This document shows positions 1 to 11,630 of a stretch of DNA of 64,000 nucleotides, piece by piece. The translations under genes and the position numbers were made by a program. The number at the start of each line of letters is the position of its first letter. Position 1 is the first letter of the stretch. The notes under the pieces were generated by a model. That model was not told the DNA's origin. It was given only the letters and a program-made list of their open reading frames with translations, and did no database searches. The stretch is from Zygaena filipendulae (Eukaryota > Arthropoda > Insecta > Lepidoptera > Zygaenidae): NCBI GenBank assembly GCA_907165275.2, contig OU015655.1:12102501-12166500 (forward strand), in the 5' to 3' direction.

Positions 1-63
1 AGGTAACATTATGTAGTAATTGTTCCGGTAGAAATTCCATTCCAAAATTAGCCCAAGTTAATA

Positions 64-175
64 TCTGTACTCCTGACAATACTATATGTGCAAAATTTCA
101 TGACGATCGGTTGAGCGGTTAGGCCTTAGGGCGTCAAAGCGTAACAAACAAAACAAATCGTGGGTATTTGCATTG
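64..175 (-). repeat. Helitron-A fragment
   Basis: Diverged internal part of the commonest Helitron family in this window. It carries the family core words GCAAAATTTCATGA, CGGTTGAGC and AAAGCGTAACAAACAAA in the reverse orientation. Neither terminus is recognisable. Confidence 0.6.
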
Positions 176-1146
176 AACCTACGATGAACCTGAGCAGCGG
201 CGTGTGATCCGAACGCACCAACCACTGCTGATCCATCATCGTTGTTCATCGCTTTAAATAATAGGTACCTCTCTTAAAACTGAAGTAAATATTTGAATTG
301 CTGGATTTCATTTTGCTGTCGTACGTAAGCTGTAGTTACAGCCATTTAGATCTAACCATGGGGGCGTTAGATGATTTGACGCCCCTGAGCGGCTGAAACC
401 CGCGTACGCTACTTGCTCTCCCGTAGGCTATTTCACTATTTTAGGGTAATGTACGAATTTATGTATGATAACTCGTATTTCGTAGTGCCTACATGCATAA
501 AATAAGTATATAAAATTAAGAATCTTCTGCGTCAATCAATCATTGAGGGGAACAATCATTGTTTAAAATAATACAGATAATTAATTTACTTAAAATTATA
601 TTATAAACATTTAAACCAAAAGAAATGCTTGTTTTATTGCGACCGTTAAATTAATTTATCTTAAACATATTAAATATTCTACGGACTATTTTTATTGCAT
701 ATTTATATACATTTTAATAATATATGTCTAATACATAGATCAATCTATCGTTTATTTAATTACCCGTACCAACCTAGTTTTCACTATTAATAAGGTGTAA
801 CGATAGAATATTACATAGACAATAGTCACACATGATACAATCAGTGCTTAATATCCGCAAAAGGAACTTTCATCTTTCAATTAAAATTCTTTTATACCTA
901 CCTCTACACTTAGATACAACGTTATTGTCTACCGCTATACGTATCATTGTCTGTCTATAAGTCTGTACGACTTAGGTACTTTGACATGATCGATACAAAA
1001 CTATTAGCGTTATATTATCTGTGACATAGTTATCTACGTTTCAACGACGACGCGTCGAGGAGAATTTGTAGAGCTCGTGAGTTCAAGTAGGGCTGCCTGC
1101 GATTCGCGGTACACTGCATTGTGCAACTAAAGTGCATTGGTCCAAG

Positions 1147-1381
1147 TAGGTATACGGAAGAGAAAACCTTTTATTTGGAAATACTTAAAAACCCAAAACA
1201 CCAGAACAATATACCGCAAATTATCAAGTCACTGCGTATTGTTTTTTTATTCGTTTAAAATTAATAAATTTTAAGTTTAAATGAAAAATTTAAAATGAAT
1301 GCGCAGTGACTTTATGACTTGTGTATTCTGGTGTATTGGTTCTTTATTTCCAATTAAACGGTCTTTCTTCCGTATGGGATC
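1147..1381. mobile_element. foldback MITE, about 235 bp
   Basis: The two ends are imperfect inverted repeats of roughly 80-90 bp. The left arm begins TATACGGAAGAGAAAACC and the right arm ends GGTCTTTCTTCCGTATGG; inside them CACCAGAA pairs with TTCTGGTG, and CAGTCACTGCG-type words also pair. The AT-rich loop at about 1240-1300 has no ORF. This is a non-autonomous DNA transposon of unassigned superfamily. Confidence 0.65.
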
Positions 1382-1904
1382 AACTTCGTATTTTAATTTT
1401 TCAATTTATTTATTTCTGTTTCAATTTTTGAATTTACTCTACTTTGAGTAGCGAAATCAAATTGATATTTCCATGACATTAAATGTAACATTTTCATTCC
1501 GGCAATTGCAGAATATTATGTTGTAACCTTCATTAATAATACTGTATACCTACCATATTGGTACGAATTGAATTGAATTTCTGACACGGTGAATGTTTCC
1601 AATCTAAAATTAATATTTAAAATATTCAAAATTTTGTCAATTGCAGTAACCAAGTGCTAATTATTTTCGGTCTTACGAGATTTAAAAATCAAAGCCGCTT
1701 ATTATGCGACAATGTTTATGAAATACGTATAATATACGTATTTAAATGTTTATTCACATAACCATATAATATGTTAAATATTGAGCAAAGCAGCTGCCAT
1801 TTTATTTTAATAATATGTAGGTATTATGCGAATTGTTTGTCTTTTAGTTTTCAATTTTCTCACCATCTTTTTAGGTACTTAAATGCTAATGTACCTAAGT
1901 TTGT

Positions 1905-2057
1905 TTGTAAAGCTTTCACGCCTCAATGACTCAACCGACCACCTTGAAATTTTGCACACATGTTATCAGGGGCACAGAGAAAGACATAATTTATCTTCCC
2001 GGAACTCCCGCAGGAGCTCCGAGTATACGTGAGTGTATAACCGCGGGGAACAGCTAG
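1905..2057 (+). mobile_element. Helitron-A, 5' truncated
   Basis: Ends with the family terminus AACCGCGGGGAACAGCTAG, so the CTAG at 2054-2057 is the Helitron 3' end. Core words TTTCACGCCTCAATG and GAAATTTTGCACAC precede it. The 5' TC end is not present. Confidence 0.7.
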
Positions 2058-2712
2058 TAATATTTTATTTACCAAGTAGTTGTATTATAATATTAAATTC
2101 GCATCTCATATCTGAATCTTCAGCTGTGTGCATTCAATATTTGCTACGGAATATAACTTTGTAGCTAACGTGGATTAGTTTAGCGTCGAGTGAGCCTCGG
2201 GCACGGCTGGAAGCTAACCGCAGTGTAAACCATAATGGATGCGGCCCGTAGCACCGACGCGACGGTATTAAATCATGTCTTCGGCACGCTCTGTGGCTGA
2301 CGTTTAGAGTCCATCATAGTATTAGGTTTGTTCTCCATTTCACACCTAGATACCTACTCCAGCATATTTGATAGTTTTTATTTGCCTCTTTTGCCTGTGG
2401 TCAGCAGCGAGAGGTGAAACTTGCTTTCGAGTAATTTCGTTTGTTTCGGCTTTTCGTCTACTCGTTTTACTGTTATGAAGTCTGTCTGCGCTTTTTATTA
2501 ATATGTATTTCAATCTTTTAGGGCATATTTTTCTAACAACAGATAAACAATTAGATAATTTGTATAATAGTCCACCCAAAACATGCAAATTAATTATTTT
2601 TCAATGCTCAGGCCGTTTGAGCATGGAAAACTTGTCCCTAAATTCAATTATTTTTAATTACATATATTCATAAGTGGACACCTCTAATCTATTTGTGATG
2701 GTTGATAAATTA

Positions 2713-2925
2713 TAGTAGCTGACCCGCGCGGTTTTACCCGTGGTAATTTCGGAGTTCCCGCGGGAATTTTAGGATAAAATATAGTTATAAACCTTCCTCA
2801 TGAATCACTCTATCGATTGTTGAAAACCGCATCAAAATCCGTTGCGTTGTTTTAAAGATTTAAGCATACATAGGGATATAGGGACAGAGAAAGCGACTTT
2901 GTTTTATACTATGTATAGTGATATT
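2713..2925 (-). mobile_element. Helitron-A relative, diverged
   Basis: Reverse-orientation copy beginning TAGCTGACCCGCGCGGTTTTACC, split here as TAGCTGACCCGCG then CGGTTTTACC, followed by GGAGTTCCCGCGGGAATT and AAAATCCGTTGCG. It lies directly upstream of the possible exon at 2946. Confidence 0.55.
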
Positions 2926-2945
2926 TCACTTTACTTCCATTTCAG

Positions 2946-3107
2946 CTGAGCTGCTACGACGTTCCATCAATGAAGTACAGTGAAAGGATTGGGACGGTGA
3001 TAAACGGAGGTGATTGCCACTACTACCCAATGCCATTGGTTTGCACGCTATTGTGCATGTGTACGCGATGCATGGTAGTGCGTCAGGCCAAGTTCCGGCT
3101 GATGCAC
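2946..3107 (+). CDS. possible internal exon, Cys-rich, unidentified
   Basis: A strong 3' splice site (TTTACTTCCATTTCAG) ends at 2945. One frame is then open, reading LSCYDVPSMKYSER, NGGDCHYYPMPL and VCTLLCMCTRCM, ending ...RLMH before a possible donor GTAACG at 3108. The six cysteines within 54 codons suggest a secreted, disulfide-bonded segment. The other two frames stop early. The phase does not join directly to the exon at 4125 when this donor is used (phase 0 against a required phase 1), so an intervening exon or another donor is needed; the GTGTAT donor at 3114 would create a stop. The frame also stays open to 3185. I do not recognise the protein, and a chance ORF is possible. Confidence 0.35.
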
Positions 3108-3261
3108 GTAACGTGTATAGTTGTATACCTACTAGATTATTTTCAAACTCGTCAAATTAACGAATGTCTGTTAAATCTCTTTTGAAGTGTAGATACAAAA
3201 ATAAACCCATGTTTTGGGGATTACCTACCCTTGACAACGTGTAGGTAGTATGCAAAATTTA

Positions 3262-3447
3262 ATGTAGTTTCATTCGAGTTAATTTCGGAGTTCCCGTGGG
3301 AATTCCGGGATAAAAAGTAGCCTATGTCCTTCTCTGTACCCCTGAAAACGTGTATAAGAAATTTCGTGGTGATCGGTTGAACCGTTTAGCGGTGAAAGCG
3401 TAACAAACAAACTCACTTTCGCATTTATAATACATATTAGTAAGGAT
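3262..3447 (-). mobile_element. Helitron-A copy, truncated
   Basis: Contains GTTAATTTCGGAGTTCCCG, GGAATTCCGGGATAAAAAG, CCTATGTCCTTCTCTGTACC and AAGCGTAACAAACAAACTC in family order, reverse orientation, ending near TATTAGTAAGGAT. The CTAGCTG terminus is missing. Confidence 0.7.
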
Positions 3448-3828
3448 AAGCAAGACCTTCCAAATACATCTTCTCTTTATTTGTACCTTTTCCAATAATG
3501 TTTCCAAATTACCTCTTATTTTTAATACTTTTAGATTTTTTTTTATACACAAAATGTACAAAACAAGATATGTCTCACATCCTAAATGTGTGCAAAAAAT
3601 ATTATTTTTATAAAACACAAAAACATTGCATGTTTAATGTTACCATCAGTATATTCAAAGTGGCAATTAGAGAAACTTTTATTACTTATATTAATATCAG
3701 TATTGTGTAATTAATAATCGCGTGCTGCATTGTGATTATAAACATTTTGACTCGCATTTAGACAACAGACGTGTATAGTGTCTTCTTAGGCGCACGTTAG
3801 TTATGCAACTTTTTACTTTATTATAAAA

Positions 3829-3882
3829 CTAGCTGTTCCGGTTTCATCCGTGGTAATTTCGGAGTTCCCGCGGGAGTAGGTA
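3829..3882 (-). repeat. Helitron-A terminal fragment
   Basis: Only the 3' terminal part remains: ACTAGCTGTTCCGGTTTC followed by ATTTCGGAGTTCCCGCGGGA. The rest of the element is absent. Confidence 0.6.
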
Positions 3883-4124
3883 TTTAAGGGCGGCTCCCAT
3901 ACAAGACATGATTTTTTATGCCGTTTTTATAGATAATGGTCCGACACTTGGCCGGTTTTTTTAAATATTTTCTTATGTAGGTAAAGTTATTAAATAACTC
4001 TTGGCTGTCCAGTTAATAGGTACCTATTACATGGCAAGTTGAAAAATTTATGTATGGAACATTAAGAACACTCTTTTTGATTTCCGTATACGATAATTCA
4101 TTGAGTTACATTGTATATTTTTAG

Positions 4125-4732
4125 GATGGCAGCCGATCAAACTCCCAACACGGACCTTACAAACTACTCCATTGCATCCGGACACAGTGAAAATAAAAAG
4201 GATCACATCCAAAGCAGCCACTGGCTTCGTGAAACGGAACGTGCAAAACAACGTGGCGGAAACAAAGAGAATAACGTCTAGAATCGACGCGGGCGCCGGA
4301 AGCGACGACATATTGAAAGAGCACGCGAAACTTGTGCAAGACATCAACGGGCTGCGGCAGATGGTGTTCGTGCCGTTCGGCGAGGATACAGAGTACGACG
4401 ACTCCATATTCCACGAGATAATAGAAACGACCTCGACCACCACCCAGCGCCCCCCCACCACCGCGCCCGTTGTAACAACCAAGTCAATTCCAGTGATATT
4501 AGTCGGAGGTGCGAGTCAACACCAAGTGGTGAAGAGTCCGCCACTTAAATTCTCGAAACCCATAAACTTGGTGGGCACATCGGCGTCGCCACTGAAGCAT
4601 CCGTACCCGTTCGTTATGCACGCAACTTCCAACAAGCCCATGAGGATCTGCGTCACCAGCCAACCGATGTTCACAACGACTCGGCGACCGTCGTTGTGGC
4701 AGCGGTTAATAAAGACACTGATACCAAGGTAG
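4125..4732 (+). CDS. terminal exon of an unidentified secreted or matrix-like protein
   Basis: A 3' splice site (TATATTTTTAG) ends at 4124. The exon begins with two bases that complete a split codon, then reads WQPIKLPTRTLQTTPLHPD and stays open for 202 codons to the TAG at 4730-4732. The middle part is polar (KRITSKAATGFVKR, DDILKEHAKLVQDINGL); next come an acidic patch (FGEDTEYDDSIFHE) and a Thr/Pro run (TTSTTTQRPPTTAP) like an O-glycosylated spacer. It ends in a basic WQRLIKTLIPR. The exon is GC-richer than its surroundings, which supports real coding use. No membrane segment or named domain is visible, so I infer an extracellular or cuticle/matrix-type protein only weakly. Upstream exons are not established; see the possible exon at 2946. 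A foldback MITE begins 59 bases after the stop. Confidence 0.7.
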
Positions 4733-4791
4733 TATACCTAACCGTTTTAAAACATAATTTAATGTCTAGAATATTTTAAGAATAATATATA

Positions 4792-5195
4792 CAGGCCGGA
4801 CACCTAAGTAGTACGACAAACTTAAGGAGAAGGTAGATGGGAATGTGAACATGGCTTAAAAAAAATCACTCTGGTAAAAGTGTTGCCGTTTTCGAGATTT
4901 TTTTATTTTTATTTTTTTTCTGAAAATTAGCTCTTGTAGTGTGTTTTCTTTTACTGTGTGTGCAAACAATCAGACAGTAGAAGTGTATAGTCCTATATTT
5001 AAATGTTTTCTTCAGTGAATTACGTATACGATGTACGATACGTCTACAATTTTAAAGCAGAATTTAGTTAAAAGTATTAGAGTGAATTATCGAAAACGGC
5101 AGTACTTTTACTAAAGTGATTTTTTGTCATAAATGAAAGTTCACATTCCCATCTACCTTCTCCTTAAGTTTGTCGTACTACTTACGGGACACCCT
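4792..5195. mobile_element. foldback MITE with about 110-bp inverted ends
   Basis: It starts CAGG and ends CCTG between TA-rich flanks (ATATATA / TATAGG), consistent with a TA or TATA target duplication. The left arm runs to about 4905 (GTAGTACGACAAACTTAAGG, GGTAGATGGGAATGTGAAC, AAAATCACTCTGGTAAAAG). The right arm is its complement from about 5085 (CTTTTACTAAAGTGATTTTT, GTTCACATTCCCATCTACC, TTGTCGTACTACTTACGGG). It has no ORF. It sits in or just past the 3' UTR of the exon ending at 4732. Confidence 0.8.
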
Positions 5196-6885
5196 GTATA
5201 GGTAGGTAAGTACTAGTATCATCCATTAGTGTTCAAGAAAGTACATAATACGTATAAACGTCTGTTTCTAATATCTTACAGCTCAAGAGTTTTTTTTTTA
5301 ATTTCACTAGAAAATCTTTGATTTATGGTGATAAAAAATATCTTGAACAAAAATATACATACATATTATGCTACTTTTATACTGTTCTTTATCAAAGTCG
5401 GTTTTTGTGAATAGACTATAGAGTATAGACCGTTCCAACTAATACCAACAAATAGAAATGAATAAGTCATCGACTTTTCATTCCCCTTATCTAGCTTTTG
5501 TATTAATTAATTTATTAACGTAAAGATAGACAATTCCAGTCACCCACTCAGGAGCATCAACTTATAGATTACTTATTATAAAAAAAAAACCTGTAAATAT
5601 TGGCTCTAAGTGCAACTACTGAACCAGGGGATCAAAACATATAAATATAATATAGGTAATATGTAATGTGACAACTCGTTCGGTTTGAACGCATCACGTA
5701 AAAATCTATTGGACGGAATTTTGAATCTGGGCACTGGATCTACCGGTTCATGGATCACGGAAAAATGATATCTACCGATCCACTAATGGAGCCTGAGGGA
5801 TCCTCACAACTTATTTATAGTCGCGTTTACATGAGTCACTTAAAAATATTGTCACATGGGCGGTGAGTGGAGTGGGTAATAAATAGCTAGTTTAGTTTTG
5901 GTCTCCACAGAAGAGAATGAATGAATATTTTCTTATTGAAAATTAGAAAATATACTACATTGTATTCTTAAAACTTACGCATGCGTTCGCATTTCTTGTG
6001 TAATTTCTCTGTCAGCCGTTAACCTTACGTTAAGTAAGGTATTTAGTAATGTATTAATTAGAGATATATAATAATAATAATTGATATGTCATCAATATTC
6101 ACATCATTGCTTGCGATTCGTAATTAAAAACTATCTCGTATGTCGATTTCGTAACCACTTTTTATTAGGTCGGCATACTCATACCAGTGTGAGAACGTAT
6201 ATTGTACACAGTAATTTATAAATGGAGGAAATGAAAACACACCTAACTTATGTAATGATGATTAAAGTTAATGATTTTATTTTTTTCTTATTAACCCAAA
6301 GTTGTTAATTCCCAACGATATCACAAATATTATTAAAATAAATAGTGTTAATTTATCTATTCGTGCATAGTAAAAAATACCTTAATTTTTTTCCGAGTGT
6401 CAGAAATATCTACTTATTTGTACAAGATTTTGCGCAGTCCATGCTGCAGAATTTACTTACTCTGGAATTATATTTGAGCATGTAAAACATTATTAGTATG
6501 TTTGATAAAGTTTGTTTGTTGTTTTTAAGCTTTAATGTACATTTGCGATGTGATTGTATTACTTGATATTGTTTCATATACAAAAATAACTGAGCGATAA
6601 ACCTACCGTATACATATTATTAAGTTCATTTATTAATGACAATATTCGTAAGGACCACTTTTTTATTTTGTTTAAATAAATATTGAAATCAACGCTGTTG
6701 TCTATTTTTTTATTGAAACCTGCTATTTTATTAGATATATTAGCAATAGATAATAAAACATTTGTTTTAGGTAATTAGCAGTTATTACTAAGATGCTTAT
6801 TTTATCAATTTATCATTTCAAAATGTGAAATGATAAATTTTAATTAGTTAGGTACAGTAAAATAGTATATTTCATTATAAGTGCG

Positions 6886-7300
6886 GAAAGCCTGTCATTG
6901 CAAAGAGTTCCGACAAATGTCTACCCGAGCCGAGGCGCAGCCGAAGGTGAGGGTTGACAGTCGGAACTAGTTGCAATGACGGTTCCGCACGTGTACTGAA
7001 CAACTATTTTTAATACAGTTAGGAAAAAATTAAGCAATTTAATAAAATATCAAAAACACAACAAACTCAACTAAGTTCCAACTGTGATCAAGAGATGGCG
7101 CTAGTCGTATTAGTAATGCGAAACCTACGTTTCGCAATGCAAAAAGTGTGTCAAAGTCGTGTCGCCATTTTTGACAGTTGGCAAAGAGAACGCACGAGTT
7201 CGGGAAAGGTAAACAAAAAGCTCGAGTATGTAATAGCCCACATCCCGAACGCTAAACGTCCCTGCAATACGCCACTTTTTGAGCAACTGTATTAAAAACA
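6886..7300. repeat. nested inverted repeats, possible composite MITE
   Basis: GTGCGGAAAGCCTGTCATTGC (first 20 bases from 6886) pairs with GCAATGACGGTTCCGCAC ending near 6990. A second pair is TTTTTAATACAGTT (near 7009) with AACTGTATTAAAAACA (near 7285), enclosing a short hairpin TGCGAAAC...GTTTCGCA at about 7117-7136. No transposase is present. Confidence 0.5.
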
Positions 7301-7947
7301 TTTTATTTCTAAACACTGCAGTTTTTTTCTTCATTTAAAAGTCTTCGCAGCGAAGACGTTGCTCCAGCGGATCACGTCGGTTGACTGTACCTGCGTAGAG
7401 CTACTTGCGTCTACGTGTTTTGCGTGTGACTCGACTAATTATAATCCAACCATGATGTTATTGTTTCGTTTTTTGTTATATTACACAAGTGAGTATTTAA
7501 TAAAGAGTTGAATACTATCCAGTGTTATACAATAATAATAGATGTATATCTCGCTAATAGATGTACGGAATGTTGGTGCAGTTTGTGTCTGTTCACATGG
7601 AATTGGGACTTTTAAAATCTGAAATCGACCGCTATTATTGTAACGCAATACTTGAATTTATGCAAGAATAGGTACCTACCAATGGTTTCACTGGTGAGGG
7701 GTCACGCTCCACCACCTATATTATAATATATATATATATAGAAATAATACGTATATTATGTTTGAACGCACAATACACAAAAAGTATTGCAAGACGGATT
7801 TGGATAAAATTTAGAATGCAGATATACTCGTAGCTATACTATGGTTCAATGTGTAATTAAATTTTTGTTACAACAAATAACATCTTTGAGGGTTTTTCCG
7901 AAATTTGCGTGGGTAAAATCGCACCAGCTAGTAAAAGTAATATTATT

Positions 7948-8184
7948 TGGACATAGATAAGCAATAGTGTGTTAACCCACACTGGAGAAATTTTGTGTAA
8001 ATCGTGTTTCTAAAGTATAGCGCCATTTTGTGTCAACATTTTTTATGTCAAATATTTAGTTACATATTTAAGCAATGTAATAAGGTAAACACATAATTAA
8101 AAAACGTTCCCTAACTCTCAATAAATCGTTCTGAATCAATAACTTAAGTTTGTGGGTTAACATGTTATTGCTTATCTGGGTCCA
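7948..8184. mobile_element. MITE family F, copy 1
   Basis: About 237 bp. The ends are inverted: GGACATAGATAAGCAATAG on the left and TATTGCTTATCTGGGTCC on the right, each followed internally by a GTTAACCCACA-type word. Three more copies occur at 30783, 39091 and 49041. A shared inner word is GCGCCATTTTGTGTCAACA. It has no ORF. Confidence 0.8.
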
Positions 8185-8707
8185 TTTATAACAATAAAAT
8201 GATGAGTTAATCTAGCCGCATGTATATGAATATCAGTTAGAATTGCGATGGCTGCGCGATTTGAACGATGATGAGTCGGCGACCGTGCGTGCAACGAGAA
8301 AGCTAACATTTTTTGTTTAATCACCTACAATGTTATTCAGATCATCTGTCTATCACAACCTTTATTGTGTCTACAGTCTACAGCGAAGAACACATAGATC
8401 TATTTATACATACATTAGATTAGTTCGACACAAAATTTAACCTTTCAACCGCCTACGTAACCGCTTTCGTACAAAGAAGGATGGGTATACTTAGAGTTGT
8501 TTTAATTAATCTTTGTCATAATTTAACTGACTGATGCCCAGTATTTCACTTTTACTCGCGTTATTTTGGAGACTGTGTCTACATGAGTTAAATTCATTCA
8601 GTATAGTTAAAGCGAGATGTGTGTTCAAAAGAACGGACAATTAGATGATTCACATAAAGGATTAGAATGTCTTCAGATCTGTATTTCTTTGTTATTTATT
8701 TCTAACA

Positions 8708-8898
8708 AGCTGTTCCCCGCGGTTTCACCCGCGTTAACTTTGGAGTTCCTGCAATAATTCCGGGATAATAGTACCCGATGTCTGTACCCCTTACAACGTG
8801 TATGCAAAATTTCATGATAATCGGTTGAATCGTTATACAGCGTGAAAACGTAATAAACAAAAAAATAAATTCACATTCATATTTGTAACAGAAAGGAT
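8708..8898 (-). mobile_element. Helitron-A copy
   Basis: Reverse copy starting CTGTTCCCCGCGGTTTCACC, with TTTGGAGTTCCTGC, ACAACGTGTATGCAAAATTT and CGGTTGAATCGTTA in order, ending near ATTTGTAACAGAAAGGAT. The terminal CTAG has drifted to CAAG. Confidence 0.75.
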
Positions 8899-9926
8899 TA
8901 AACTTAATTTTCTTATAGTCTTAAATGCAATTTCTACAATGAAATAAAAAAATATTCAACAGTAGGTATATCATGGAAAATCGATACCTTTACAATCTCC
9001 CGCAATAAAACCAAAATCTTGTTGATTTTTTAATTCTTGACGTATTTATTAAACTTATTTTTATTTGGTTCTTATATATTAGGTCCTTCCTTACCTACCT
9101 GATTTTATATAACAATTTTTTAAATAATAGATGTATATTTTGCAAAATAATAAATGGTTAATAAATAAAACCATATAGAATTTACGGTTAGTAATTATTC
9201 TCTTTGCTCTACAGTCTATGCTTTTAACTGTACCAATAAGAATCCTAACCCCATCCTATTTTTTCATATTTCTGAAATCTTCAATGTTAGGGACGAAATA
9301 GCATTTTATGTCATTTTGACGTCACCGCAGGACGCAACTTACGTCATATGACGTCATATTGCTAGTTGCTACCTTTGTTGCTACCTGGGAAGTATGCTTA
9401 AAGATATTTGTATGGACCATCAGACTATTTTGCAATCGAACTGTACATTTATCTATTGATTGAACATATCGATACATAGATATAATTATTATCAAAACAA
9501 CTTATATAGGTACAATTTTCAAACTTGGTTACATAGTTACATAGTAAGATACAATATACACGCGGACACAATACACTTACCTACTTACCAACTATTCACG
9601 AAATATACTTACTTTCATGAAAGGAACAAAAATTAACCAAATGTCGATTGATATGATTCATGCGATTACAACTTAGAAAGTATCCAATTTAATTTGTTTA
9701 TTTCTTTGTAATTGAGTATATTTCTAATTAGATAGGTACTAGTATGATATGTACTAATTCCTGTATTGTTGCCACATCACGCTAGATTGTCAAGCGGTTG
9801 AGCGATTTAACAAATACTTACTGGCAAGTTATTAATGATATAGGTAATTGTATTCACGCAAATTCTTACAAAGTGACATACCGCACCAAGTATACCTACT
9901 ACTAAAACAACATATACAAATACATA

Positions 9927-10250
9927 ATTGGGTATTCGTCAGGGTATGACAATCAAAATTCTAATTAGTCCGTCAGTTAGAAAAAAAAAAAAAATAGACA
10001 CGTATTTTTGCTTTTCCAAATTAATGGAAATATACATAGATAAAGCGCATTAAAGTTTAGCGTGGGGGACTCGTGACGTCAATATTCAGTATAAGCCCCA
10101 TACAAACTGCAATGGGTTGTGACGTCACGCGAAATTTCAACTCAATGTATCGCCGTTATTTCTTGATTACGTAAAAAAAGAAAAAATACGTGTCCAATAT
10201 TTTTTACTAATCTACACGATGGACTAAAAAAAAACTGTTGTCAAGTAGCC
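9927..10250 (+). mobile_element. CRE-MITE (family E), copy 1
   Basis: Family pattern: GGG..TGAC end, AATTAGTCCGTCAGTTAG, AAAGCGCATTAAAGTTTAG, TGACGTCA, GAAATTTCAACTCAATGTAT, CGTGTCCAATATTTTT, GGACTAAAAA, GTCAAG end. It contains two TGACGTCA palindromes, near 10074 and 10120. The terminal inverted repeat is degraded. It has no ORF. Confidence 0.75.
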
Positions 10251-10377
10251 AAGACTTCAAACATGCGCGTCTTGTCCAATTAAAGATGTCCCTTGCTATA
10301 GTGACTAGGAAAAGACAAACAAGATTTTCAGAGGAACAGCATATTTAGACCGGTGCAAGTTTTAGTACCAAGTAGGT

Positions 10378-10756
10378 GAATAGGGTTGTTTCCAGGGTAT
10401 GAAAATAAAAATTCTATTTAGTCCGTCTTGTAGATGAATATGAAATAACATACCCGTATTTTTTGCTTTTCAAATTATTGAAAAAATACTAAGATAAAAC
10501 GCATTAAAGTTTAGGAGTGGGGGCTCTTGACGCCGTAACGCGCTATAAACTGTAGCACGGAGTGACGTCACGTCATTTCATGATTACTATGCAAAAAATG
10601 AAAAAATACGTGTCCAATATTTTTTTATTTATCCACAAGAAAGAAAGAAAGAAAGAAAAAGGAGTTTATTGGTCGCCACATAAAAATACAAAATAAGAGA
10701 TGAAAAAAATACAAACAAGACGGACTAAAAATTAAAATTTGGTTGACAAACCCATT
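10378..10756 (+). mobile_element. CRE-MITE copy 2, with an insertion
   Basis: Same order of family words as copy 1, including AGTGACGTCACGTCA and ACGTGTCCAATATTTTTT. The right part is split by an insert of about 78 bp (about 10637-10713) that starts with (GAAA)5 and reads GGAGTTTATTGGTCGCCAC. The family sequence then resumes with AAGACGGACTAAAAATTAAA. Confidence 0.75.
10637..10713. repeat. (GAAA)n-headed insert inside a CRE-MITE
   Basis: Five GAAA units followed by AAGGAGTTTATTGGTCGCC and an A-rich stretch. It interrupts an otherwise continuous MITE. The form resembles the antisense 3' tail of a retroposon, but it is too short to classify. Confidence 0.5.
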
Positions 10757-10860
10757 ATAATATTCATTGTAATGAAAATTACCAGTAAGTAGATATATTT
10801 ACTTATAAAACTGTACCTACCTAATATAGCACAGCAGGGTATTCATGTTACCTTGTATTG

Positions 10861-11110
10861 CTATATTATTTAGACATAGACATATACTTTATTTGGCATC
10901 AACATCAAAATACCTTAAATAGGAATATAAAAAAATATAAGTAGGTACGTAAAATGTAGAGATCTTCAGTAGGAGTAAATTGTTAAGTATTTGTTGCGAT
11001 GCCAAACTGGACACCGACTCAGCATATGCTGTCGCATAGAATGCGGCAGCGCTGATTTTCAGCGGAGCCCATAATGCGATGCGTTCGCGCGATACCCGGC
11101 CGCCCGTCTC
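10861..11110 (-). repeat. possible LINE 3' end
   Basis: Begins AGACATAGACATATACTTTA then TTTGGCA, the look of a reversed poly(A)-type retroposon tail, and runs into a GC-rich part (GCGATGCGTTCGCGCGATACC, first 20 bases) unlike its surroundings. No ORF is readable, so classification is weak. Confidence 0.3.
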
Positions 11111-11279
11111 TCCGCCAAATCAAACAAATAGAATACATAATTAGTTAATATAATATACCATAATATCATGACTCATCAATAATAAATAGCATAATATATA
11201 AACACATACATAAACACACTATTGCAATTCTATAAAATAATGAATACATATTATCACACCCATCATACATATTTCAGTG

Positions 11280-11468
11280 TCAATCAGAAAAATAGCGATT
11301 ATGTAATTAATTAATCATGATTAGGCAGCTTCAACTTTTGAAGTATGTTTATTTTAGTAGATTTCTAGATATTGTTGGTGTCAAAACGTGCATATTGTAA
11401 TCGCAAAAACACCACATTTTTTGATTGCAACCGAAAAACGATAGAAACAAAAGTCACATAATAGCCCC
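11280..11468 (+). repeat. 190-bp dispersed repeat, copy 1
   Basis: Shares long near-identical stretches with 43243-43433: AGGCAGCTTCAACTTTTGAA, CGTGCATATTGTAATCGCAA, GAAACAAAAGT and ACATAATAGCCCCTC. Both copies lie on the plus strand, one near the 3' end of each exchanger gene. No coding potential. Confidence 0.7.
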
Positions 11469-11630
11469 TCAGATCCTTGTCTTCTATGTAGACTTTCAAA
11501 TGTGTTTTATTTTCCTTTTTTATACACTTATAAGATACTTTTAGTGCGTCACAAGTTGGAGACATTTAATAACAAGATCATTAAAAAACTAAACTTTTAC
11601 GATTTGCAGGCGATTCACTTTTATTAAATC

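Larger units (their letters stand above)
1..2945. other. gene-free stretch with repeats
   Basis: No convincing coding exon was found. It contains a Helitron fragment near 64-175, a foldback MITE at 1147-1381 and Helitron copies at 1905-2057 and 2713-2925. The remainder is AT-rich unique-looking DNA. It may be an intron of the gene that ends at 4732, since that gene must have upstream exons. Confidence 0.5.

Noticed and set aside
4048..4544. Three minus-strand ORFs opposite the 4125 exon
   Set aside because: They are antisense shadows of a GC-rich exon; the plus strand has the acceptor and natural composition.
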